Shown here: positions 1 through 6,209 of the stretch, in pieces
Layout: every line of letters starts with the position of its first letter
Numbering within the stretch: the stretch's first letter is position 1
DNA from: Candidatus Hodarchaeota archaeon
GTDB lineage: Archaea > Asgardarchaeota > Heimdallarchaeia > Hodarchaeales > Hodarchaeaceae
Reading direction: 5' to 3'
Assembly (NCBI GenBank): GCA_016839665.1
Contig: JAEOTU010000096.1
Span: 1-7,841, forward strand
DNA: 7,841 bases
Notes under the pieces: generated by a model
The model's database searches: none
Told to the model about the DNA's origin: nothing
What the model saw: only the letters and a program-made list of their open reading frames with translations
Made by a program: the position numbers and the translations under genes

Positions 1-21
1 AATGTTAAATTAAGTTATTTT

Positions 22-26
22 GGAGG
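22..26 (+). promoter_or_regulatory. Ribosome binding site of the disulfide oxidoreductase gene
   Basis: GGAGG sits 7 nt before the ATG at 34. It is a strong Shine-Dalgarno match to the archaeal 16S 3' end and fixes the start of this gene. Only 33 bases precede the start in this window, so the promoter cannot be judged. Confidence 0.75.
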
Positions 27-33
27 ATTTTAT

Positions 34-735
34 ATGTCCGAAGGAAAAGTTAGAATAGAAGAGAAAATTTTGAACGACGTCCGTCAAATGTTCGATGGAT
101 TGACCTCAGATGTAACGCTCCACATGTTTACGAATAAAAATCACTGTTTATTGTGTAATGAAACACTTGATTTAGCAGAACAGATTGCAAATCAATCGGA
201 GAAAGTTAAACTTGATCACTGTGAATGCGACATTGATTCTGAAAAAGCGCAACAATGGCAAATTCAAAGACATCCCGCAATAACTATTGAAGGCAAAGGG
301 AAAGGAATGATAAGATTTTTTGGAATCCCATCTGGATATGAATTCGGTAGCTTGATCGAGAGCATAATTATGGCTGGAACAGACAAAGCGAGCGATCTAG
401 ATCCTGAAATTGTGGAAGAAATTGAAAAAATTGATAAACCGGTTCACCTACAAGTTTTTATTACTCCAACTTGTCCCTACTGTCCAAGAGCTGTTTTAAA
501 TGCGTTTAAATTTGCGATGCTTAACGAAAACATTACTGCAGACATGATTGAAGCCACTGAATTCCAAGATCTATCCATGAAATACTTGGTGCAAGGAGTT
601 CCTAAAACAGTCATCAATGACGAATGGATTGAAGAAGACGATGACGGTGAAATTCTTCAAATACCCAAGTGGAGTGTAGTCGGTGCTGTACCTGAAAATG
701 TTTTACTCAATAAGGTAAAAGAAGCACTCCAATAG
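34..735 (+). CDS. Protein disulfide oxidoreductase with two thioredoxin folds (PDO / glutaredoxin-like)
   Basis: A 233-residue cytosolic protein that should catalyse thiol/disulfide exchange. It has two thioredoxin-fold units in tandem, the layout of the archaeal and thermophile PDO family, and its length is normal for that family. The first unit has a C38-L-L-C41 centre with a cis-Pro candidate at P81 (RHPAI). The second has C147-P-Y-C150 (PTCPYC) with a cis-Pro candidate at P190 (GVPKT). CPYC is the classic glutaredoxin/PDO site; CLLC in the first unit is less usual, and two more cysteines lie at C63 and C65 (HCEC). I see no signal peptide or membrane segment. The start is set by GGAGG at 22-26. 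The next gene, also thioredoxin-fold, begins about 50 nt downstream on the same strand, so the two are probably co-transcribed. In this family such proteins form or isomerise intracellular disulfides or act as the acceptor of a thioredoxin reductase; which applies here is not visible. Confidence 0.9.
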   Translation: MSEGKVRIEEKILNDVRQMFDGLTSDVTLHMFTNKNHCLLCNETLDLAEQIANQSEKVKLDHCECDIDSEKAQQWQIQRHPAITIEGKGKGMIRFFGIPSGYEFGSLIESIIMAGTDKASDLDPEIVEEIEKIDKPVHLQVFITPTCPYCPRAVLNAFKFAMLNENITADMIEATEFQDLSMKYLVQGVPKTVINDEWIEEDDDGEILQIPKWSVVGAVPENVLLNKVKEALQ

Positions 736-772
736 TAACAAGAAACAGACTGACTTGATAGAATCGGAACCT

Positions 773-778
773 GGAGAG
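773..778 (+). promoter_or_regulatory. Ribosome binding site that decides the start of the Thioredoxin_9-type gene
   Basis: GGAGAG lies 9 nt before the ATG at 788. The frame is open further upstream to a TTG at 755, but nothing SD-like precedes that codon. The site therefore favours ATG 788 as the start. Confidence 0.6.
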
Positions 779-787
779 CTTAAAATT

Positions 788-1372
788 ATGCTAGAGCGAA
801 TTACAGAGGAATTTTTTCAAACAGGGATGAATTTCGAAGAATTTGTCAATACAGGTAAAGAAGACGAACAGAAACGAATGTTACTATATTTTAATCGATC
901 TGAAAAAGAGTTCAAACCAAAAGAATTTCATATCGACTTAAAATATCCAATCAATCTTCTCGTCGCTGCAACTACCTGGTGCTGGGATTCTCAAACTAAT
1001 GTTCCTATTCTAGCCCGAATAGCAGAGCATAGTCCAAATATCAACCTGAAGATCTTCAATAAAGACCAATATCCCTTTCTAATTGATCGTGTCAATGGAG
1101 GCGAAAAAGTTCCTCAAGTTCTGATATTTTCAAAGGATTTCTACTTTCTAGCCCGATGGGTTGAACGTCCGACGTTGACTTATCGCTTATATGCTGAAAT
1201 TCATCAGGAAATTGGCTGGGATGAGAGTACAAAAGATGAATTTGTGAAAGAGTATCGGAAAAGGTTTTTAAAAAACCATAAAGAGCTAGAAAACGCTCTA
1301 ATCCACGAAATCAGGACTTTATTAGAACGAACAGAGGCTATTCAATCGTCGACTTCTCGTTTTTTCCAGTAA
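788..1372 (+). CDS. Single-cysteine thioredoxin-fold protein, Thioredoxin_9 type
   Basis: A protein of 194 residues from ATG 788 (205 if the upstream TTG at 755 were used; the SD at 773-778 supports the ATG). After a helical N-terminal part it enters a thioredoxin-like core: strand NLLVAATT, then W-C-W-D at the redox position (Cys65 from this ATG), then NVPILARIAEHSPNINLKIF, a cis-Pro candidate in KVPQVLIF, and a charged helical C-terminal tail. The W-C-x-D pattern followed by a Pro-containing helix is what I know from Thioredoxin_9 family proteins of bacteria and archaea. The active-site Cys is the only cysteine in the protein, so it cannot form an internal disulfide; a mixed-disulfide, monothiol or non-redox role is possible. 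The PDO gene lies directly upstream on the same strand, suggesting a two-gene redox unit. No signal peptide is seen. The precise substrate is unknown. Confidence 0.78.
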   Translation: MLERITEEFFQTGMNFEEFVNTGKEDEQKRMLLYFNRSEKEFKPKEFHIDLKYPINLLVAATTWCWDSQTNVPILARIAEHSPNINLKIFNKDQYPFLIDRVNGGEKVPQVLIFSKDFYFLARWVERPTLTYRLYAEIHQEIGWDESTKDEFVKEYRKRFLKNHKELENALIHEIRTLLERTEAIQSSTSRFFQ

Positions 1373-1421
1373 ATTGTAATATAACACGATTTACTCCAAT
1401 ATCATAGATGAAAAACAAATA

Positions 1422-1455
1422 GGGAGAGAGATAACCACTCTCTTTTTTGGGAGAG
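1422..1455 (+). terminator. Hairpin plus T-run after the redox gene pair, with an alternative hairpin
   Basis: AGAGAG (1425-1430) pairs with CTCTCT (1438-1443) across a 7-nt loop, and up to three G-T wobbles can extend the base of the stem. The T6 run at 1443-1448 follows directly. This resembles an intrinsic terminator about 50 nt after the stop at 1372, and T-runs alone can end archaeal transcripts. A third segment, GAGAG (1451-1455), can instead pair with the same CTCTC (1438-1442). The role in termination is inferred. Confidence 0.5.
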
Positions 1456-1536
1456 TAGATTTATTATACAGACTATCAATCTGAATGTTGATAAGTTCAT
1501 TCTTCACTTTGTTTCATAGGAATATTTATTCAGCTT

Positions 1537-1581
1537 TTCTAGAATAGAGTCCTAAATAACGGTTATCTTTATGTTAAGTTT
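1537..1581 (+). promoter_or_regulatory. Putative promoter of the DNA methylase gene, near-leaderless
   Basis: A TATA-like CTAAATAA (1552-1559) is centred about 26 bases before the GTG at 1582. That is the archaeal spacing expected if the transcript starts at or next to the start codon. No SD-like motif precedes the GTG, which agrees with a leaderless message. The palindrome TTCTAGAA (1537-1544) lies just upstream of the box and could be an operator or chance. The rest of the 1373-1581 gap holds only the hairpin described at 1422-1455. Confidence 0.4.
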
Positions 1582-4206
1582 GTGAGATGCTTTAGTTTGA
1601 GGAAACGGGTTATTGAATGGGATTTTCCTTTAGGTGAGATATCAAAAGCATCTATCCATGAGAAAAGTGTCAGGCATGGACATCCAAGCACTTTGCATCT
1701 GTGGTGGGCCAGACGGCCTTTAGCAGCTTCTCGAACGACCGCATTTGCATCTTTAGTTGATCTTCCTTCAAGTTCTAAGGAAAAAAAAGAACTATATGAA
1801 TTGATCAGAGATATTGCGCCTTGGAATACTGTGAAATCCAATTCAAATCCTGCAATTCATAAAAGTCAGCAGTTTATCAAGAAACAGTGGCATAATGAAC
1901 CACCAAAAATAATAGATCCTTTTTCAGGTGGAGGCTCAATCCCTCTCGAAGCTTTAAGGCTTGGTTGTGAAACTTATGCAAGTGACTTAAACCCTCTTGC
2001 AGTCATCATCGGGAAAGCAACCCTGGAATGGCCACAAAAGGCTGCTAGTACTCAACTATCAGCAATTGTCGAACTTTGGTCAAAAAAAATTAGAAAGGAG
2101 GTTAAAAAAGAGATTGGCCAATTTTATCCTCACGATCCAGGAGAAGAAGGAGGTATTCCGATTGGATATCTATGGGCTAGAACAATCATTTGTCCAAATC
2201 CGGCCTGTCTTGCAGAAATTCCTTTAATTAAGCATTTCTGGTTAGCTAAAACTACAAGACGCTTAATCGCCTATAAACCAATAATAGACAGAGATTCAAA
2301 AACGATTTCTTTTCAAATTCAGAGAAATAACAACATTGATTTCGATCCCTCCCAAGGAACAATTTCAAGGGCTAACGCTAAATGTTTAATTTGTAACCAA
2401 GTAATAAAAGCAATTAAAATACGAGAACTTGCACAACAGGGAAAGATGCACCATAGAATGACTATAGTGATCCTAAGATTTCCCAACAGGAAAAATAAGC
2501 ACTATAGGATAGCAAATGAGAATGATCTTCACACCTACACTCAAGCAACAAAATTTCTTGCTCAAAAGCTTTCAAACTATGAGGATATGGAACCTCTCTT
2601 ACCAGATGAAGATTTGCCACCTATGGGAACTTTGGGGTTTGGAGTTCGTCAATATGGGATGATAAAGTGGTGTGATTTGTTTAATTCTCGTCAGCAATTA
2701 GCTCTTGTCACCTTTCTTGAGCGAATCAAAGCAAATTACAAAGCAATTGCTAAAAAGCATCAAGAATTAGTTGATACAACCCCTCACCCTACAAAACTAT
2801 CTAGTATAATTATGGCTTATTTGGCAATAATTCTAGGACGATTGGCAGATAAAAATGCTAATTTAGTGGTTTACAACGCTTACGGGGAAAAAATTGAGCA
2901 TGTATTTGGCAGAACAGCTCTCCCAATGGCGTGGGATTATGCAGAATTGAATGTATTCTCTGGTGCCAATGGAGATTGGTTACGACAAACCGATTGGGTA
3001 ATCCGCTATTTGGATACTAATTCTTGGGAATCTTTTACGGAATCCTCAGTACAACAAGCATCAGCCACAAGTTTACCTTTTCCTAACGAGTTTTTTGATG
3101 CTGTTTTAACTGATCCACCGTACTACGACAATGTTCCTTATTCTGATCTCTCTGATTTTTTTTATGTCTGGTTCAAAAAAGCAATTGGTGATCTATTTCC
3201 AGAGCTATTTGCGACTCCCCTCACTCCCAAAGAGAAAGAGATTGTTGCCAATAAGGGGAGACAAAAGAATCCCAAGAAATTTTTCGAAGAAAATATTAGT
3301 AAATCCTTTCAAGAGATGTATAGAGTATTAAAATCCGAGGGTATTGCCATCATTGTGTATGCCCACAAGTCATCAGCAGGTTGGGAGACAATGTTGGAGG
3401 CTTTAACTAACGCTGGGTTCGTGGTTACTGCTTCATGGCCCATTCACACCGAAATGAAAACACGTCTTCGAGCAAAAACATCTGCTGCGCTTGCTTCGTC
3501 TATCTATCTAGTGTGTAGAAAATATCCTCAACATGAGATCGGTTATTTTAAAGAAATCCAACAAGAAATGGAAATTAAAATCCATAAACAATTACAACGC
3601 TTTTGGAATGAGGGGATTCGTGGAGGTGATTTCTTTATATCAGCAATTGGGCCTGCTATGGAGATACTGAGTCAATACCGACAAATTATGCGTTATTCTG
3701 GTGATATAATCTCCTTTCGAGACCGATTAACCCTGATCCGTTCGATCTCAACAAATTTTCTTGTAAAAAACATTTTACAAAGCAAAGGAACGATAACCAT
3801 TGATAGAGTGTCCCAATTTTATCTCGCGTTTCGGTGGACTTTTCAAGATAATACTGTTGACTTTGGAGAAGCTCAGAAACTCAGTCAAGCGTGTGGAGTA
3901 GAACTAGACCAAACGTTGAGAATTGGACTTATTAAGAAAATGGGATCTAAGATCACGGTTCTTGATGCTCTTAATCGGCGTAATATTGATACAGACGATC
4001 CTTACCTAGTAAATATTATGCACAAATCGTTACTCGCTTGGAAAGAAGGAGATGAAAACCAATTGAAAGAGTTTTTCCTTGCTTCTGACATTTCAGCAAA
4101 AGATGGTTTTCTGAAATTCTGCCAAGCGGTCGCTGAGTGTCTCCCACGGAATAATGTTGAAAAGCAGCTACTTGAAGGATTTCTGATTTCGAAGTATTGC
4201 ACATAG
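1582..4206 (+). CDS. DUF1156-family adenine-type DNA methyltransferase with zinc ribbon (COG1743-like)
   Basis: An 874-residue protein that should transfer a methyl group from S-adenosylmethionine to DNA, probably to adenine N6. The N-terminus has the DUF1156 signature: IEWDFPLGEIS (11-21), then HEKSVRHGHPSTLHLWWARR (26-45). The SAM-binding motif is DPFSGGGS (112-119), with an acidic residue in YASDLNP (132-138). A putative zinc ribbon is split between C204-x4-C209 and C268-x2-C271. The catalytic motif DPPY is at 511-514, followed by RVLKSEGIAIIVYAHK and a long helical C-terminal region (about 650-874). SAM motif first and DPPY last, with a large insert between, is an alpha-like order. All key motifs are present, with no frameshift, and the size fits the family. 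The start is GTG 1582: the frame closes at TAG 1540-1542 with no ATG between; TTG 1597 is the alternative. No restriction enzyme, DUF499 ATPase or other known partner is next to it here. Family assignment is firm; the target site is unknown. Confidence 0.9.
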   Translation: MRCFSLRKRVIEWDFPLGEISKASIHEKSVRHGHPSTLHLWWARRPLAASRTTAFASLVDLPSSSKEKKELYELIRDIAPWNTVKSNSNPAIHKSQQFIKKQWHNEPPKIIDPFSGGGSIPLEALRLGCETYASDLNPLAVIIGKATLEWPQKAASTQLSAIVELWSKKIRKEVKKEIGQFYPHDPGEEGGIPIGYLWARTIICPNPACLAEIPLIKHFWLAKTTRRLIAYKPIIDRDSKTISFQIQRNNNIDFDPSQGTISRANAKCLICNQVIKAIKIRELAQQGKMHHRMTIVILRFPNRKNKHYRIANENDLHTYTQATKFLAQKLSNYEDMEPLLPDEDLPPMGTLGFGVRQYGMIKWCDLFNSRQQLALVTFLERIKANYKAIAKKHQELVDTTPHPTKLSSIIMAYLAIILGRLADKNANLVVYNAYGEKIEHVFGRTALPMAWDYAELNVFSGANGDWLRQTDWVIRYLDTNSWESFTESSVQQASATSLPFPNEFFDAVLTDPPYYDNVPYSDLSDFFYVWFKKAIGDLFPELFATPLTPKEKEIVANKGRQKNPKKFFEENISKSFQEMYRVLKSEGIAIIVYAHKSSAGWETMLEALTNAGFVVTASWPIHTEMKTRLRAKTSAALASSIYLVCRKYPQHEIGYFKEIQQEMEIKIHKQLQRFWNEGIRGGDFFISAIGPAMEILSQYRQIMRYSGDIISFRDRLTLIRSISTNFLVKNILQSKGTITIDRVSQFYLAFRWTFQDNTVDFGEAQKLSQACGVELDQTLRIGLIKKMGSKITVLDALNRRNIDTDDPYLVNIMHKSLLAWKEGDENQLKEFFLASDISAKDGFLKFCQAVAECLPRNNVEKQLLEGFLISKYCT

Positions 4207-4253
4207 AAAGGAAAAAAGATTTTATCTGAAGTGCTAAAGAGATTATTTCTCTT
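4207..4253 (-). terminator. Terminator region between convergent genes
   Basis: The methylase (+) and the zinc-ribbon gene (-) end 36 nt apart. On the minus strand, T6 (4217-4212) within a pyrimidine-rich run lies about 26 nt past the stop of the zinc-ribbon gene, a plausible archaeal T-tract terminator. A small hairpin, AAGAGA (4237-4242) with TCTCTT (4248-4253), spans the stop codon of the minus-strand gene. The assignment is inferred from composition and position. Confidence 0.35.
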
Positions 4254-4716
4254 GTAGTTTAAGGAGTTCTTTGTTAATTTTGGTTAAAATACTCTCAATT
4301 ACCTTCTGGCTTTTTAGTATTGTTTGCATATCTGCTGATATTGTTTTCATTTCATTTTCCATATTTTTGATAGCGACCTCTACTTCTAAGAGGCGGTTGT
4401 CAATTAAAGGATCAGAGATTGGTTCGGGTGCAGAGATTCCATATGGATCGCTAGAAGGGAGATTTTTAAGTCCACTAGATTTTTTGTTCCGTTTTTGGGC
4501 CGAGGAAGTAATACTGGACGGCCCTTTAGTCAACGATGTAGATGCAACAGGTGAGTAAACTGGAGGTGGAGGTTCATCGAAATCTCCTTGGAATTCCTTG
4601 GGAACAATCATTTTAATATCGTCAGGAGACCGGCTTGAAAGGGTTTCTTCGCTTCCACAGTGCGGACAGGGAAACTTCATTATATAATTATGGCATTTTT
4701 TGCATACAGGACTAAT
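4243..4716 (-). CDS. Small zinc-ribbon protein with Pro/Ser linker and C-terminal coiled coil; probable ATT start
   Basis: An unrecognised small protein. From the first ATG (4680-4678) it is 145 residues and begins with half a zinc ribbon (CPHCG). In the same frame upstream the reading is I-S-P-V-C-K-K-C-H-N-Y-I-M, supplying the missing pair: C5-x2-C8 and C17-x2-C20 when counted from the ATT at 4716-4714 (157 residues). The codons between the upstream TGA (4725-4723) and that ATG include no ATG, GTG or TTG, but an SD-like AGGATGTGAG precedes the ATT; I therefore prefer ATT. After the ribbon comes a low-complexity linker with PPPP and many Ser residues (about 40-100), then a strict 4-3 heptad pattern of Leu/Ile/Val/Met from L109 to L154, with one polar break (Gln137). 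This predicts an oligomeric coiled coil. The ribbon resembles short archaeal Zn-ribbon proteins of the CxxC...FPCPxCG kind. It may bind nucleic acid or protein; the function is unknown. The gene is convergent with the methylase. Confidence 0.72.
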   Translation of the reverse strand: MSPVCKKCHNYIMKFPCPHCGSEETLSSRSPDDIKMIVPKEFQGDFDEPPPPVYSPVASTSLTKGPSSITSSAQKRNKKSSGLKNLPSSDPYGISAPEPISDPLIDNRLLEVEVAIKNMENEMKTISADMQTILKSQKVIESILTKINKELLKLQEK

Positions 4717-4721
4717 GGAAA

Positions 4722-4731
4722 CTCACATCCT
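4722..4731 (-). promoter_or_regulatory. Shine-Dalgarno-like site before the ATT start
   Basis: Reading the minus strand, AGGATGTGAG matches 8 of 10 bases of AGGAGGTGAT, the complement of the archaeal 16S 3' end. It ends 5 nt before the ATT at 4716, similar to the spacing of the other SD sites in this window. No such site precedes the ATG at 4680. An ATG immediately followed by TGA (4728-4723) is embedded in it and encodes only one residue. Confidence 0.5.
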
Positions 4732-4741
4732 AGGGGAATTT

Positions 4742-4790
4742 TTCTTGGGGCTTTTTTCTTTTTTACTCTTAAATAAATTTTACCCAAGAA
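4742..4790. repeat. Eight-base inverted repeat around an A+T-rich, TATA-like segment
   Basis: TTCTTGGG (4742-4749) and CCCAAGAA (4783-4790) are perfect inverted copies separated by 33 nt. The spacer holds, on the minus strand, TTTATTTAA (4777-4769), which could be the TATA box of the zinc-ribbon gene with transcription starting near 4750. The element lies between the end of the tldE gene (4816) and the zinc-ribbon start. It could be an operator or transcript-end hairpin, or coincidence; the arms are short. Confidence 0.3.
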
Positions 4791-4815
4791 TAGTATATGA
4801 AATATCCCACTACAC

Positions 4816-6195
4816 TTATTGCGTAGCTGTTGTTACACGGCAGTCTTTCACCCGTAGAGTAGAAATCCAGGTGGGAGTCAAAACTTGCCACCATTTGACC
4901 TGTACTCGATCGTTCCCTAGGGCTTCAATATTGGAAAATTGCCGTAATAGGTTATCACTAATACGAAAATTCTTTATTGGTTGACCTAATTCACCATTTT
5001 TGATAAGGAATGCCGCATCTCTCGGAATTGTGCTATACTCGGTTGATATCATACTAGTGAACCGAGTGTACCAGTTACAAGTAATAAAAACAGTCGGATT
5101 CGACCCCTCTAGTAGTTCATCAAAAGAATGATCTCCATTGTTAAACACCGAATTTGTAGAAGAAGGACCAAAAAATCTTATCCCCGTATAGAAGTTAATC
5201 AATTCCCCGTTTCCTGTACTGTTTCCACCAGACATTTTAGCTGTTGATGTATTGTGAAGCAAGTTGATTAACACTCCTTCTTTGATAATTGGAGTTTCTT
5301 GTCGTGGTGTTCCTTCAAGATCAAAAGGAGATGAGCGTAATCCATCTTGCTGTATTCCATTATCTGTTACTGAAACATATTCTGGAGTTATTTTTTCCCC
5401 CATTTTATCTCCTAAAGCACTTCTACCCGTCATAATTGCAAGGGGATTCGCCATTTCTGGAATTGCTCCAAACAAATTAGCTGCAACCGCAGGCGTCATA
5501 ACAATATCATATTTTCCCCTTTTAACCTGTTTTGCACCTTGGTGGAGTTTGGAGAAATGTCCAGCTCGTTCTCCAGCAGCAGAAATCTCTTTCTCAGCTC
5601 CAGAAGGAATTCGGCCGCAAGCTAAACCTTGACCAGACGCATCTAATTCCTCCTGAAATGCTCTGACTGTAAGATTATAATAAGTCCCAGTATAACTCCC
5701 CCTAGGCCCTGCAGAGCTTTTCAGTAAAATTGTTTTTTCGCCGAAAAGGTATGAACCTGCTACTCTAACAGCACCTGCAGCGAGCGCGGCATCAATACAG
5801 GCATTTACATCGTTGGGAGCTTTCTCTTGATAATCTAGAATTTTAGTATCAGCAAGCCACTCTTGTTTTGGATAACTTGAGATTTTTTCTTCTGTACCTT
5901 GAAAGAAAGGACTAGCTGGCATTTTTTTCGTGAAATTTACTGATGCTTCCACTTGTTCCTTAACATTCTCATTTGAGGAGGGTGAAAATTCACTCGTTGA
6001 CAGTCGATTATCATCAACGACCACAATTAGTTCTATCATGTCTGATTGCCATTGTTTGTTAATATCAATCTTGTTTTGAGAAAATCTGATTTGATTTTCA
6101 ATGTTCGAAATCCCACGCGCAATAATAAGATCAGCATCTAGTTTCTGTCCAATCTCAACTGATAAATCGACAAAGGCTTCCATTTGTTCTGTCAT
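4816..6195 (-). CDS. pmbA: TldE/PmbA family protein, non-catalytic partner of TldD
   Basis: A 459-residue member of the TldD/PmbA (peptidase U62) family. It has the N-terminal family domain (about 1-190, with ACIDAALAAGA at 132-142) and the C-terminal beta-rich domain (about 225-459). The latter includes TPAVAANLFGAI (234-245), the Gly-rich HNTSTAKMSGGNSTGNGE (314-331), CNWYTRF (373-379) and STIPRDAAFLIKNGE (388-402). No HExxxH motif occurs, as expected for the TldE half; the residues in that place (VAANLFGAI) cannot bind metal. In E. coli TldD and TldE form a heterodimeric metalloprotease that degrades unstructured peptides and trims modified-peptide precursors; the archaeal substrate is unknown. 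The start ATG 6195 has GAGGTG 8 nt upstream. The gene follows tldD by 12 nt on the same strand, so co-expression is very likely. No signal peptide or membrane span is seen; the protein should be cytosolic. Confidence 0.92.
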   Translation of the reverse strand: MTEQMEAFVDLSVEIGQKLDADLIIARGISNIENQIRFSQNKIDINKQWQSDMIELIVVVDDNRLSTSEFSPSSNENVKEQVEASVNFTKKMPASPFFQGTEEKISSYPKQEWLADTKILDYQEKAPNDVNACIDAALAAGAVRVAGSYLFGEKTILLKSSAGPRGSYTGTYYNLTVRAFQEELDASGQGLACGRIPSGAEKEISAAGERAGHFSKLHQGAKQVKRGKYDIVMTPAVAANLFGAIPEMANPLAIMTGRSALGDKMGEKITPEYVSVTDNGIQQDGLRSSPFDLEGTPRQETPIIKEGVLINLLHNTSTAKMSGGNSTGNGELINFYTGIRFFGPSSTNSVFNNGDHSFDELLEGSNPTVFITCNWYTRFTSMISTEYSTIPRDAAFLIKNGELGQPIKNFRISDNLLRQFSNIEALGNDRVQVKWWQVLTPTWISTLRVKDCRVTTATQ

Positions 6196-6203
6196 TTCTA
6201 TCG

Positions 6204-6209
6204 CACCTC
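6204..6209 (-). promoter_or_regulatory. Ribosome binding site of tldE overlapping the tldD stop
   Basis: GAGGTG on the minus strand lies 8 nt before the ATG at 6195 and shares its first two bases with the TGA stop of tldD (6210-6208). This arrangement suits translational coupling of the two subunits. Confidence 0.7.

Noticed and set aside
755..787. TTG at 755 as the start of the Thioredoxin_9-type gene
   Set aside because: No SD lies before it, and ATG 788 has GGAGAG at good spacing. The extra 11 residues show no domain feature.
1569..1841. Minus-strand open frame of 90 codons opposite the methylase start
   Set aside because: It lies antisense to the conserved DUF1156 N-terminal signature, has no SD-supported start and its translation resembles no domain; it is a shadow.
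4271..4558. Plus-strand open frame opposite the zinc-ribbon gene, with a hydrophobic start resembling a membrane segment
   Set aside because: It is the antisense of the heptad coiled coil, whose regular Ile/Leu/Lys codons read as hydrophobic residues on the other strand. It has no separate gene signals and cannot coexist with the better-supported minus-strand gene.
5264..5632. Plus-strand open frame of 122 codons inside tldE
   Set aside because: It is antisense to a well-conserved TldE segment; the Pro/Ser-rich translation is typical of a shadow frame.
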